DNA from: Streptosporangiales bacterium
GTDB lineage: Bacteria; Actinomycetota; Actinomycetes; Streptosporangiales; Streptosporangiaceae
Direction: 5' to 3'
NCBI GenBank assembly: GCA_009784565.1
Contig: WRBL01000005.1
Location: forward strand, 1-48,424
Length of the DNA stretch: 48,424 bases
The notes under the pieces are model-generated. The model did not search any database. It was not told the DNA's origin and saw only the letters and a list, made by a program, of their open reading frames with translations. This document shows, piece by piece, positions 31,850 to 39,557 of the stretch (position 1 is the first letter of the stretch; each line of letters opens with the position of its first letter). A program made the position numbers and the translations under genes.

Positions 31850-32746
31850 ATGAGCACCCCGTACACCCCCGCGATTGACCTCGGCGCGATCACCGCGCTC
31901 GACTTCCACACGCACGTCCACGCCTCGGTCAGCGCGCCCGGCGACGAGGGCGGCGCGCAGCTGGCCGCGATGAAGAAGTACTTCAAGTCCGAGGACAAGC
32001 CCGGGGCTACCCTCCCGGACCTCGCCGCCTACTACCGGCAGCGTTCCATCGCCGCCGTCACCTTCACCGTCGACAAGGGCCCGTCGGCGCCCGACCCGGT
32101 CCTGACGAACGACGAGATCCTGAACCTGGCCAAGGAACACAGCGACATCGTCCTGCCGTTCGCCTCCATCCACCCCGACCGGGGCGAGGCGGGGGCCCGC
32201 GAGGCGGAGCGGCTCATCGCCGGAGGCGTCCGCGGCTTCAAGTTTCACCCGAACGCGCAGGCGTTCTTCCCCGACGACCGCAAGTGCTACCCCCTGTACG
32301 AGGTCCTCAACGCGCACCAGATGCCCGCCCTGTTCCACACCGGGCAGAGCGGCGCCGGGGCGAACACCCGGGGTGGCAGCGGGATCCTGCTGAAGTACTC
32401 CAACCCGCTCCACCTCGACGAGGTCGCCGCCGACTTCCCCGACATGCCGGTCGTCCTCGCCCACCCGTCCTTCCCCTGGCAGGAGGAGGCCCTGGCGATC
32501 GCCGTGCACAAGCCGTCGGTCTGGATCGAGATGTCCGGCTGGTCGCCCAAGTACTTCCCGCCGGTGCTGGTCCAGTACGCCAACACGATGCTGAAGGACC
32601 GGATCCTGTTCGGCAGCGACTTCCCGCTCATCACCCCCGACCGGTGGCTGTCGGACCTGGAGAAAACCGAGATCCGCGACTCGGTCAAGCCCGGCCTGCT
32701 CAAGGACAACGCCGTCCGCCTCCTGGGCCTGGCGAAGGAGAGCTGA
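31850..32746 (+). CDS. Amidohydrolase-family hydrolase (CouO-like beta-ketoacyl-CoA hydrolase)
   Basis: A 298-aa metal-dependent hydrolase of the Amidohydro_2 group. Metal and catalytic residues can be seen in DFHTHVH (H20, H22), FKFHPN, LFHTGQSG, VVLAHPSFPW and FGSDFPL. In Rhodococcus p-coumarate catabolism CouO, an enzyme of this kind, hydrolyses 4-hydroxyphenyl-beta-ketoacyl-CoA. The position here, directly after a hydratase and a 3-hydroxyacyl-CoA dehydrogenase and with no thiolase in the operon, points to the same role. The exact substrate is inference. The ATG follows the dehydrogenase stop by 16 bases with GGAAGAGAG as ribosome site. The acyl-CoA dehydrogenase starts directly after its stop. 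Confidence 0.88.
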   Translation: MSTPYTPAIDLGAITALDFHTHVHASVSAPGDEGGAQLAAMKKYFKSEDKPGATLPDLAAYYRQRSIAAVTFTVDKGPSAPDPVLTNDEILNLAKEHSDIVLPFASIHPDRGEAGAREAERLIAGGVRGFKFHPNAQAFFPDDRKCYPLYEVLNAHQMPALFHTGQSGAGANTRGGSGILLKYSNPLHLDEVAADFPDMPVVLAHPSFPWQEEALAIAVHKPSVWIEMSGWSPKYFPPVLVQYANTMLKDRILFGSDFPLITPDRWLSDLEKTEIRDSVKPGLLKDNAVRLLGLAKES

Positions 32747-33901
32747 GTGATCGACTTCTCCCTGTCGGACGAGGAGCGCCTCGTCCGCGACACCATCCGC
32801 CAGTTCGTCGACCGGGAGCTCAAGCCCCTCGAGAACGACGTCCTGCGCAACGAGCGGGAAGGCCGCCCGGCCTTCGAGCCCGGGCAGCTCAGGGAACTGC
32901 AGGACAAGGCCAGGAAGGCGGGCTACTGGGGGATCTCCACCCCCGAGGAGTACGGCGGCATCGCGCTCGGCCCGGTCATGCTCGCCATCGTCGTGATGGA
33001 GACGGGCCGGACCTTCGTGCCGTTCACGTTCGGCGGCGCCGCCGACAACATCCTCTTCGGCGCCACCGACGAGCAGAAGGAGAAGTACCTGCTGCCGGTC
33101 ATCGCCGGGGACCGGAAAGCCTGCTTCGCCATCACCGAGCCCGGCGCCGGATCCGACGCCCGCAACATCCGCACCGCCGCCAAGCGCGACGGCGGCGACT
33201 GGATCCTCAACGGCGAGAAGACCTTCATCACCGGCGGCCACGAAGCCGACTTCTGCATCCTGTTCGCCCAGGCCCCCGAGGGCGTCACCGCGTTCCTGGT
33301 GGACCGGGAGATGGGCTGGAAGTCCTCGCCCATCGGCCTCATGGGGGAGCGGTTCGCCGCGTCCCTGTCGTTTGAGGACGTCCGGGTCCCGGACGCCAAC
33401 GTCCTGGGAAGCCCCGGCGAGGGCATGGACATCGCCCTGAAGTGGATCGGGGAGAAGCGCTTCGTCATCCCGGCGGGCGCGGTCGGCGCCTCCGAGCGGC
33501 TGCTGCAGATGGCCATCGACTTCGCCAAGGACCGCCGCTCCATGGGCCACCCCATCGCCGACTACCAGGCCATCCAGTGGCAGATCGCCGACAGCCAGGT
33601 TGAGATCGAGTCGGCCAAGTGGCTCACCCTGCACGCCGCCTGGCGGGTCGAGAAGGGCATGGACGCCCGGCACGCCATCTCGATCGCCAAGCTGCACGGT
33701 TCCGTCATGGCCAACCAGGTCGTCGACCGGGTCCTGCAGATCCACGGCGGCATGGGCTACACCAGGGAACTGCCCGTCGAGCGCTGGTACCGCGACCTGC
33801 GCGTCCTGCGGATCTTCGAGGGCACGGACGAGATCCAGCGCCGCACCATCGCCCGGAACCTGCTCAAGGGCCACGTCGCCCTGGGCGCCATCGGAGAGTA
33901 A
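32747..33901 (+). CDS. Acyl-CoA dehydrogenase
   Basis: A 384-aa FAD enzyme that makes the 2,3-double bond in acyl-CoA. Segments are YWGISTPEEYGGIALGPV (about 65-82), CFAITEPGAGSDARNIRT (FAD/substrate loop, about 126-143), WILNGEKTFITGG (about 152-164) and IHGGMGYTRELPVERWYRDLRVLRIFEGTDEIQRR, whose FEGT glutamate is the usual catalytic base. The GTG begins immediately after the hydrolase stop. In this operon it would allow growth on saturated side chains (such as phenylpropanoate-type acids) as well as unsaturated ones, like PhdD in Corynebacterium. Confidence 0.93.
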   Translation: MIDFSLSDEERLVRDTIRQFVDRELKPLENDVLRNEREGRPAFEPGQLRELQDKARKAGYWGISTPEEYGGIALGPVMLAIVVMETGRTFVPFTFGGAADNILFGATDEQKEKYLLPVIAGDRKACFAITEPGAGSDARNIRTAAKRDGGDWILNGEKTFITGGHEADFCILFAQAPEGVTAFLVDREMGWKSSPIGLMGERFAASLSFEDVRVPDANVLGSPGEGMDIALKWIGEKRFVIPAGAVGASERLLQMAIDFAKDRRSMGHPIADYQAIQWQIADSQVEIESAKWLTLHAAWRVEKGMDARHAISIAKLHGSVMANQVVDRVLQIHGGMGYTRELPVERWYRDLRVLRIFEGTDEIQRRTIARNLLKGHVALGAIGE

Positions 33902-33911
33902 GGGAAACCCC

Positions 33912-35336
33912 GTGACCGCTACTTCCGTCCCCGACGCCCGCGCCCGCGACGTCGCGATCATCAATGCCCGGATCGACCGGCTGCCCAAGTGGGGCCTGGG
34001 TACCTCCGCCTTCGTGATTCTCGGTGCCTGCTACCTGCTCGCCTTCTACGACATCGCCGTGATCGGCGTGGCCATGCCGTCGATCGCCCAGGGCCTTCAC
34101 CTGACCTCCGCCGAGACCACCCTCCCGGTCTCGGTCAACCTGATCGGCTACATCGTCGGCGCCCTCGGCCTGGGCAACCTCGCCGACCGGTTCGGCCGCC
34201 GTCCCGTCCTGGCCGCCGTCGTCGTGATCCTCGCCGTCTCCGCGCTCGCGACCGCGTTCTCCTGGGACGTCATGTCCCTGACGGTCTTCCGGTTCATCGC
34301 GGGCATCGGCACCGGTGCGCTGATCACCCTGGCCGCCACCTTCATCGGCGAGCTCTCCCCGGCCAAGAGCCGCGGCCGGTACCTGGCCCGCAACGCGTTC
34401 TGGACCACGGTCGGCAACCCGATTCCGGCCCTGATCGCCCTGTGGCTCGTGCATGCCAATGTCGGCTCCGGCTGGCGGATCCTGCTCGCCGTCCCGGTCG
34501 TCATGGCGCTGGCGCTGTTCTTCTTCCGCGACAGCATGCTGCCCGAGTCCCCGCGCTGGCTGGCCTCCCACGGTGACCTGGCCCGCGCGCGGCGCCTCGC
34601 GGACCAGATGGAACGGCGCGTCGGCGCCGGCTCGCTGCCCGCCGACGAGGAGGCCGCCGCGGTCGAGCTGGCCGCGGCCGCCCACGAGACCACGTTCCGC
34701 GCCGTCGAACTGCTGCGCCGCCCGTTCGTCGGCCGCCTCGCGGTCGTGTTCGGCATGTGGTTCTTCTTCTACTTCGGCATGTACGCGTTCCTCGCCTGGG
34801 GCCCCACGATCTACGAGCACCTGGGCGCGACCACCTCGGCCGCCGACCTGATGACCGCCCTCGGCTTCGCTGGCGGGATCATCGTCGCCGGACTGCAGAT
34901 CCTGTGGATCGACCGGATCGAGCGGAAGCTCACCATCATCGGCGGCTTCACCGTCTTCGTCATCGGCTTCGCCGTCATGGCGCTGTCCGCCGGCGAGGTC
35001 ATGGTCACCATCGGCAGCGTCATCGCGAGCACCGGCGCCATCGCCGGGATGATCCCGGCCTATGCCTATACCGCCGAGATCTTCCCGACCCGCGCCCGCG
35101 CCTCGGCGATGGGCCTGGGCGACGGCCTCGGCCACCTCGGCGGCGCGATTCAGTCGTTCGTCGTCGTCGGGGTGCTGTCGTCGGCCGGCCCCCGCCCGGC
35201 GCTGTGGCTCATGGCCGCCGCGCTGTTCATCGCTGTCCTGTTCATGCTGCTGGCCGTGCGGACCACCGGCCGGTCCCTGACCGAGCTGACCGCCACCGAC
35301 ACCGGCAAGGCCCCGGCCGAGACCGCGGCCGCCTGA
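33912..35336 (+). CDS. MFS transporter, likely aromatic/organic acid importer
   Basis: A 474-aa, twelve-helix major facilitator. Helix 1 carries the acidic residue typical of acid/H+ symporters (LGACYLLAFYDIAVIGVAMPSI), the loop GNLADRFGRRPVL is the MFS signature, and LPESPRWLASHGDLARARRL marks the sugar/organic-acid branch. The final signature is ...YTAEIFPTRARASAMG. As last gene of the operon, 10 bases after the acyl-CoA dehydrogenase and before a terminator, it probably imports the acid degraded by the operon (compare PhdT and CouT). The GTG at 33912 is preferred, since the upstream frame only mirrors the dehydrogenase gene. Confidence 0.9.
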   Translation: MTATSVPDARARDVAIINARIDRLPKWGLGTSAFVILGACYLLAFYDIAVIGVAMPSIAQGLHLTSAETTLPVSVNLIGYIVGALGLGNLADRFGRRPVLAAVVVILAVSALATAFSWDVMSLTVFRFIAGIGTGALITLAATFIGELSPAKSRGRYLARNAFWTTVGNPIPALIALWLVHANVGSGWRILLAVPVVMALALFFFRDSMLPESPRWLASHGDLARARRLADQMERRVGAGSLPADEEAAAVELAAAAHETTFRAVELLRRPFVGRLAVVFGMWFFFYFGMYAFLAWGPTIYEHLGATTSAADLMTALGFAGGIIVAGLQILWIDRIERKLTIIGGFTVFVIGFAVMALSAGEVMVTIGSVIASTGAIAGMIPAYAYTAEIFPTRARASAMGLGDGLGHLGGAIQSFVVVGVLSSAGPRPALWLMAAALFIAVLFMLLAVRTTGRSLTELTATDTGKAPAETAAA

Positions 35337-35360
35337 CCCCGGTTATTCCGAACGGATCTT

Positions 35361-35395
35361 CGCTGCCTGTCCCGCTCCTCGCGGGGCGGGCAGCG
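35361..35395 (+). terminator. Rho-independent terminator after the acyl-CoA operon
   Basis: 15-base arms CGCTGCCTGTCCCGC (35361-35375) and GCGGGGCGGGCAGCG (35381-35395) with two G-U type pairs and a TCCTC loop; located 25 bases after the MFS stop. Confidence 0.75.
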
Positions 35396-35448
35396 TCTTC
35401 GCGGGCGTTCCGTTCCGTGTAGTCCTGGGCTTATGGTGCATATCGGGA

Positions 35449-35460
35449 TACAACGGTGGT
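35449..35460 (+). promoter_or_regulatory. -10 box for a leaderless alpha/beta hydrolase transcript
   Basis: TACAAC (35449-35454) lies 6 bases before the GTG at 35461. The spacer GGTGGT is at most a weak ribosome site. Confidence 0.35.
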
Positions 35461-36387
35461 GTGGACACCCGGGATCTTTTCTTCCCCAGCGGCGGATCGA
35501 AGTGCGCCGCGACGCTGTACCTCCCGGACGCGCCGCCGCCGGCGGCGGCCGGGAAGCCGCCGGTGATCGTGATGGCCCACGGGCTCGGCTGCGTGCGGGC
35601 GATGGGACTCGCCTCCTACGCCGGCCGGTTCAGCGCGGCCGGTTACGCCTGCCTGGTGTTCGACTACCGGCACTTCGGCGACAGCGAGGGCGAGCCGCGC
35701 CAGCTGCTGTCGGTCGCCCGGCAGCGGGAAGACTGGCAGGCCGCGATCGCCTGTGCCCGGGACCTGCCCGAGACGGACGGCGGCCGCGTCATCGCCTGGG
35801 GCGCCTCCTTCGCCGGCGGCCACGTGATCGCCGTCGCGGCGGAGCGCCCGGACGGCCTGGCCGCCGTCATCGCTCAGTGCCCGGTCGCCAACGGACCCGT
35901 TTCGGCCCTGACCGCGGCCCACCCCCTCAGTGCCGGGAGGGCCTTCGCGGCCGCTGTCCGGGACCTGGCGCGGGCCCGCCGGGGGAAGCCGCCGCACCTG
36001 ATCGCGGTGGCCGGCCCGCCGGGCACGGCCGCCATCCTGACCGCCCCGGACGCCGAGCCCGGCTACCGGAGTCTCGTGCCGCCGGACACCGGCTGGCGCA
36101 ACGAGGTCGCGGCCCGGGCCGTCTTCGACGTCCTGCGTCAGCGCCCCGGCCGCCGGGCCGCGCGGATCACCGTCCCGGTCCTCGTCGCCCTGTGCGAGAC
36201 CGACCCGCTCACCCCGGCCGGTCCCGCCCGGCGTGCCGCCGCGCGGGCGCCGCGCGGCGAGACGCGGGTCTACGCCATCCCCCACTTCGGCATCTACGCC
36301 GGCGACGGCTTCGACCGCGCCGTCGCCGACCAGCTGGACTTCCTCCGCCGCCACGTCCCGGTCACGGGCGGGCCGGAGCGGGACTGA
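35461..36387 (+). CDS. Alpha/beta hydrolase
   Basis: A 308-aa serine hydrolase of the dienelactone-hydrolase/DUF1100-like group. The oxyanion-hole segment is VIVMAHGLGCVRAMGL (about 36-51). The nucleophile elbow is WGASFAGGH (about 118-126; G-x-S-x-x-G form), the acid is in LCETDPLTP (about 247-255) and the histidine is in AIPHFGIYAGDGF (about 276-288). All three triad residues are therefore present. The substrate is unknown; proteins of this type often act as esterases or peptidases. The gene stands alone after the operon terminator and overlaps the convergent L,D-transpeptidase gene by 94 bases. Confidence 0.88.
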   Translation: MDTRDLFFPSGGSKCAATLYLPDAPPPAAAGKPPVIVMAHGLGCVRAMGLASYAGRFSAAGYACLVFDYRHFGDSEGEPRQLLSVARQREDWQAAIACARDLPETDGGRVIAWGASFAGGHVIAVAAERPDGLAAVIAQCPVANGPVSALTAAHPLSAGRAFAAAVRDLARARRGKPPHLIAVAGPPGTAAILTAPDAEPGYRSLVPPDTGWRNEVAARAVFDVLRQRPGRRAARITVPVLVALCETDPLTPAGPARRAAARAPRGETRVYAIPHFGIYAGDGFDRAVADQLDFLRRHVPVTGGPERD

Positions 36388-38072
36388 ACCGGTAACGGAG
36401 AGACGTCGACCAGGTCGCCGATCGCCAGGTGATCGAAGGCCTCGTGCGCGGTCGGGACGGGCAGTTCCACGCAGCCGAGGCTCTGCGGCGACCCGTAGGA
36501 GCCCCGCACGAACCCGTGGACGGCGTCGCCGCCGTTGAAGTAGTTAATCCAGTACACCGGGTCGTGGTAGTAGCTGCCGTCGGGGTTGTGGCCGCTCATG
36601 TAGTTGAACGTGAAGCGGACGTAGACCGGGTAGGTGCCGGTGACCGTCGGCCGGGCGGGCTGCCCGGTGTTGGCCGCCGACGTGAGTACCGTCCGGCCGT
36701 TCTCCCACAGGGTCAGGCTCTCCGGCAGGTTCTCCGAGACGTACACGTAGGAATACGGGTGCGGGTCGGTCTTGTCCGCGACGGCGGCGCTCAGGAGCGG
36801 CTTCCACGCGGCGTCGATCAGCTGGCTGGTCGTGGAGTCGGTGGCGGTGTAGCCGTTGAACGACGAGCCCTGCGCGGCCGACAGGAACGCCATCAGCGCG
36901 CCCTTGAGCATGACGTTGGCCGAGCCGGGCTGCCACTGGCCGCGCAGCGATCCCGGAGGCGACCAGCGCCAGGAGAAGCTGCCCTTCAGCGGGCTGCCGA
37001 GCGTCGCCGCCTCGGCGGCCAGGGTGGCCGGCTCGCGGACTCCCCTGGCCGGGGTGAAGTTCAGCGGCAGGTAGTGCAGCCGGGCCAGGATCTGCTGGAC
37101 GCGCAGCGTGGACGGCTGCGGCACCGTGAAGTGGTAGGAACTGGAAGCGGAGGTCAGCGTGGGGCCGTGCGCGGCGCCGCTGACCGCCGTCACCGGGTGG
37201 CCGAAGGAGACGGTGACCGGAGTGCCGGGCGCGAACCCGGTGCCCTTCGGGGCGAACGCCAGCGTGTTGGCGTCCGGCTGGCTCCAGGTTCCCGGCACCG
37301 GCGGCGAGATCGCCGGCCGGCGGCCGCCGAGGGCCTTCGCCACGGGCTCGTCGAAGGTGAGCGTGACCGGGTTGTTGAGCCCGGCGGTCGTGCCGTCCGG
37401 GGCCGGGTCCGCGACCGCGACCGGGACGCCGTTCGCGGGAGCCGACAGCCAGTTCACCGCGGTCGTCCGCGCCGCCGTCTGCTCCCACGGCCACGGGGCG
37501 GCCGTGACCGTGAGCCCGCCGCCGGCCTGGCGCCCGGGCACGGTCAGCGGGACCGAGGCCTCGGGCCGGGTGAGGTTCAGGACCCGGCTCTTGCCGCCGG
37601 CTGCCTGGTACCGGACGATGCTCACCGGCCGGGTGAACCCGACCGTGACGGTTCCCGGATGGGCGGAGACAGCGGTCCTGACCGCGGGCGCGGCCGCCGG
37701 GGTCCGCGCCGCCGCGGTCGTCGACGCGCCGGATCCCAGCAGCCAGCGGAGCCAGCCCGGCGCCGCCACGGTGGCGCGGGCGGTCACCGCCTGGCCCTGC
37801 GGCAGGGCGGTGACCGGCACGTAGCCGTCTCCCTGCCGCTTGAGGGGGACGGGGCGGCCGCCGCTGGTCGCGCGGACGGAGGTGACGCTGGTCCCGGCGC
37901 CGCCGGCGTGGACCTGCACCAGCGCCTGCCCGGAGGACAGCGAAACGCTCGGGCGGCCCAGCAGCGCCAGGAGCCCGGTGGCGATGCCCGCCGCCACGAT
38001 TACGGCCGCCGCGCCGATTCCGGCGCGGATCAGCCAGGACGGAACGCTCTGTTCCGTCGTCGGGGTCGTCAT
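36294..38072 (-). CDS. L,D-transpeptidase (YkuD) with Ig-like domains
   Basis: A 592-aa cell-wall enzyme that forms 3-3 cross-links in peptidoglycan. An N-terminal membrane anchor lies at about residues 14-38. Two or three Ig-like beta domains with Pro/Ala-rich links follow (about 45-330; GLNNPVTLTFDEPVAKAL and PGTPVTVSFGHPV are typical). The YkuD domain (about 430-575) has H519 and the catalytic cysteine C534 in SLGCVEL. The usual motif is S-H-G-C, so the histidine before GC is a leucine here. The ribosome site AAAGGG precedes the ATG. The last ~30 residues are Arg/Ser-rich and antisense to the neighbouring hydrolase gene. Unlike mycobacterial Ldt enzymes there is no lipobox. Confidence 0.9.
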   Translation of the reverse strand: MTTPTTEQSVPSWLIRAGIGAAAVIVAAGIATGLLALLGRPSVSLSSGQALVQVHAGGAGTSVTSVRATSGGRPVPLKRQGDGYVPVTALPQGQAVTARATVAAPGWLRWLLGSGASTTAAARTPAAAPAVRTAVSAHPGTVTVGFTRPVSIVRYQAAGGKSRVLNLTRPEASVPLTVPGRQAGGGLTVTAAPWPWEQTAARTTAVNWLSAPANGVPVAVADPAPDGTTAGLNNPVTLTFDEPVAKALGGRRPAISPPVPGTWSQPDANTLAFAPKGTGFAPGTPVTVSFGHPVTAVSGAAHGPTLTSASSSYHFTVPQPSTLRVQQILARLHYLPLNFTPARGVREPATLAAEAATLGSPLKGSFSWRWSPPGSLRGQWQPGSANVMLKGALMAFLSAAQGSSFNGYTATDSTTSQLIDAAWKPLLSAAVADKTDPHPYSYVYVSENLPESLTLWENGRTVLTSAANTGQPARPTVTGTYPVYVRFTFNYMSGHNPDGSYYHDPVYWINYFNGGDAVHGFVRGSYGSPQSLGCVELPVPTAHEAFDHLAIGDLVDVSPLPVQSRSGPPVTGTWRRRKSSWSATARSKPSPA

Positions 38073-38364
38073 CGTTACGCCCTTTCGATCCCGATACGCT
38101 CTTTTTCTCAGGTTTTAACACAGCTAAGAGGCATTTCAGGAGCCGTGAGATAACGGCCCAGCCACAATGCCGCGGGGTCCCGGAGTTTCGTGCCGCGAAC
38201 GGCATTCACGCCGGATCGTGTCGCGTTTATGGCGCGAATGTCCATTCAGTGGATTTAGCCACATTTTTTACCCTTGGCCCTGATAGTGCCGCCGGTTACT
38301 CTCGCGTGGCTATATAGATGCCCATAACTAAAGAGGGCACGCGCACCGAATATAGATAAGGTTT
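38073..38364. other. AT-rich intergenic region upstream of the SsgA-like genes
   Basis: No gene seen in 292 bases between the L,D-transpeptidase start and the SsgA-like leader. A small hairpin GTGG-ATTTAG-CCAC followed by ATTTTTT near 38245-38270 resembles a weak terminator. TATATAGAT and CCATAAC stretches near 38310-38335 could be promoter elements, but none is clear. Confidence 0.45.
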
Positions 38365-38454
38365 TTATATAAGTGTGGAATGCATCGGGGTCGGCCGTGG
38401 TTGCTGCCTGGTACAGGGCCCGGCACGGCGGGCCCCGGGGAAAGGGCTGGACTT
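38365..38454 (+). promoter_or_regulatory. Leader of the first SsgA-like gene: box, hairpin, RBS
   Basis: TTATATAAGTGTGGAATG (38365-38382) is followed by the hairpin GGGCCCG (38416-38422) / CGGGCCC (38429-38435), then GGGGAAAGG (38437-38445) and the ATG at 38455. The same elements in the same order precede the second gene. Confidence 0.6.
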
Positions 38455-38895
38455 ATGGTGGACGGCGGCTCCGCGGTTTCGACCGAGCTCGACCTGGCGC
38501 TCATCGCCGACGCCGAAGGGGCGATCGTGCCCCTGGCGGCCGGGCTTTCCTACTCCCAGGACGACCCCTACGCGGTCCGCCTCGATCTTCACGTCGGCCT
38601 GGACGAGCCGGTGACCTGGGTCTTCGCGCGCGACCTGCTGGCCGCCGGCGCCGAGGGCAACTACGGCCTCGGTGACGTCCGGGTCTGGCCGTCGCTTGCC
38701 TCACGGGACGAGGTCCCGGCCATGGTGCTCAACATCAGGCTCTCCTCCCCGCACGGCCGCGCGAAGTTCGAGGCTCCGCTCCGCGATGTCGCCCGCTTCC
38801 TCGATCGTTCTTACGAACTCGTTCCGCGCGGCCGCGAGAGCGACCACGTCGACCTCGACGCCGCCCTGGCGGAGATCCTCCGCCCGGCCCCCTGA
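38455..38895 (+). CDS. SsgA-like sporulation/cell-division regulator (SALP), copy 1
   Basis: A 146-aa SsgA/SsgB-family protein. The conserved run is ADDPYAVRLDLHVGLDEPVTW-like (about 40-60), then VFARDLLAAGAEG, GDVRVWPS and the SSPHGRAKFEAP segment, ending in the helical part DVARFLDRSYELVPRGRESDHVDLDAALAEIL. SALPs occur only in morphologically complex actinomycetes. SsgA and SsgB bring FtsZ to the septum sites during sporulation, while others control wall hydrolysis and spore separation. The ATG at 38455 is used because GGGGAAAGG lies correctly before it. The next gene is a tandem paralogue with a matching leader, and a terminator separates the two. Confidence 0.92.
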   Translation: MVDGGSAVSTELDLALIADAEGAIVPLAAGLSYSQDDPYAVRLDLHVGLDEPVTWVFARDLLAAGAEGNYGLGDVRVWPSLASRDEVPAMVLNIRLSSPHGRAKFEAPLRDVARFLDRSYELVPRGRESDHVDLDAALAEILRPAP

Positions 38896-38915
38896 CGCCG
38901 GAAAACCTCCGCCGG

Positions 38916-38944
38916 AGGCCCGGGACCGGATAGGTTCCGGGCCT
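38916..38944 (+). terminator. Terminator after the first SsgA-like gene
   Basis: Arms AGGCCCGGGACC (38916-38927) and GGTTCCGGGCCT (38933-38944), one G-U pair, 5-base loop, followed by TCCTGTTTG. It separates transcription of the two copies. Confidence 0.75.
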
Positions 38945-38995
38945 TCCTGTTTGTCGCAGCCCGCAAACGATTGTGGCAGCCATCACATAATCTAT

Positions 38996-39091
38996 TTATA
39001 TAAGTTCGGAATGTAAACCGGCGAGCGCTGGTTCTTTCCAGGCGCAGGGCCCGGTACAGACGGGCCTCCAAGGGGAAAGGTTGAGTACACG
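38996..39091 (+). promoter_or_regulatory. Leader of the second SsgA-like gene: box, hairpin, RBS
   Basis: TTATATAAGTTCGGAATG (38996-39013; 16 of 18 bases as in copy 1), hairpin GGCCCG (39048-39053) / CGGGCC (39061-39066), GGGGAAAGG (39072-39080), ATG at 39092. The shared middle part CAGGGCCCGG is also kept. Confidence 0.6.
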
Positions 39092-39526
39092 ATGAACAGC
39101 AGCACCGCCGTGTCGGCCGAACTCGAGATCAAGCTCGTCGTTCCCCAGGAACAGGCGATCGTGCCGCTGATGGCCAGCCTTTCCTACTCCAAGGACGACC
39201 CGTACGCCGTCCGCCTCGACCTCAACGTCGGCATGGACGAGCCGATCACCTGGATTTTCGGGCGTGACCTGCTCGACGCCGGGATCAAGGGCGAGCAGGG
39301 CGAGGGCGACGTCCGCGTCTGGCCGTCCCCGGACGCCGAGGGCTACGGCGAGATCGTGCTTAACCTCGCGCTGTCCTCCCCGCACGGCTCCGCGAGCTTC
39401 GAGGCGCCGATCCGGGAGGTCTCCAGCTTCCTGCGCCTCACCTACGGCATCGTCCCGTCGGGCCGGGAGAGCGCCCACGTCGACGTCGACGCCGAACTCC
39501 TGGAGATCCTCCGCCAGGCGTCGTAA
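39092..39526 (+). CDS. SsgA-like sporulation/cell-division regulator (SALP), copy 2
   Basis: A 144-aa SALP, clearly paralogous to the preceding gene (both share SYSxDDPYAVRLDL, DEPxTWxFxRDLL, GDVRVWPS, LSSPHGxAxFEAP and GRES.HVD.DA.L.EIL). Its N-terminus MNSSTAVSAELEIKLVV is close in form to SsgB, the SALP that directly tethers FtsZ. Which of the two is the SsgB orthologue needs a tree. The ribosome site GGGGAAAGG is 11 bases before the ATG. The following heparinase gene is convergent, 31 bases away. Confidence 0.92.
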   Translation: MNSSTAVSAELEIKLVVPQEQAIVPLMASLSYSKDDPYAVRLDLNVGMDEPITWIFGRDLLDAGIKGEQGEGDVRVWPSPDAEGYGEIVLNLALSSPHGSASFEAPIREVSSFLRLTYGIVPSGRESAHVDVDAELLEILRQAS

Positions 39527-39557
39527 CGGCAGTCACGATCCGTTCGGCATAAAAGGG

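Noticed and set aside
38240-38275. GTGG/CCAC hairpin followed by six T as a terminator
   Set aside because: The stem is only four pairs and no plus-strand gene ends nearby; noted in the intergenic entry only.
38320-38362. A WhiG-type promoter (TAAA...GCCGATAA) before the first SsgA-like gene
   Set aside because: TAAA and ACCGAATA are present but only 12 bases apart, shorter than the usual 15-16, and the second copy lacks them.
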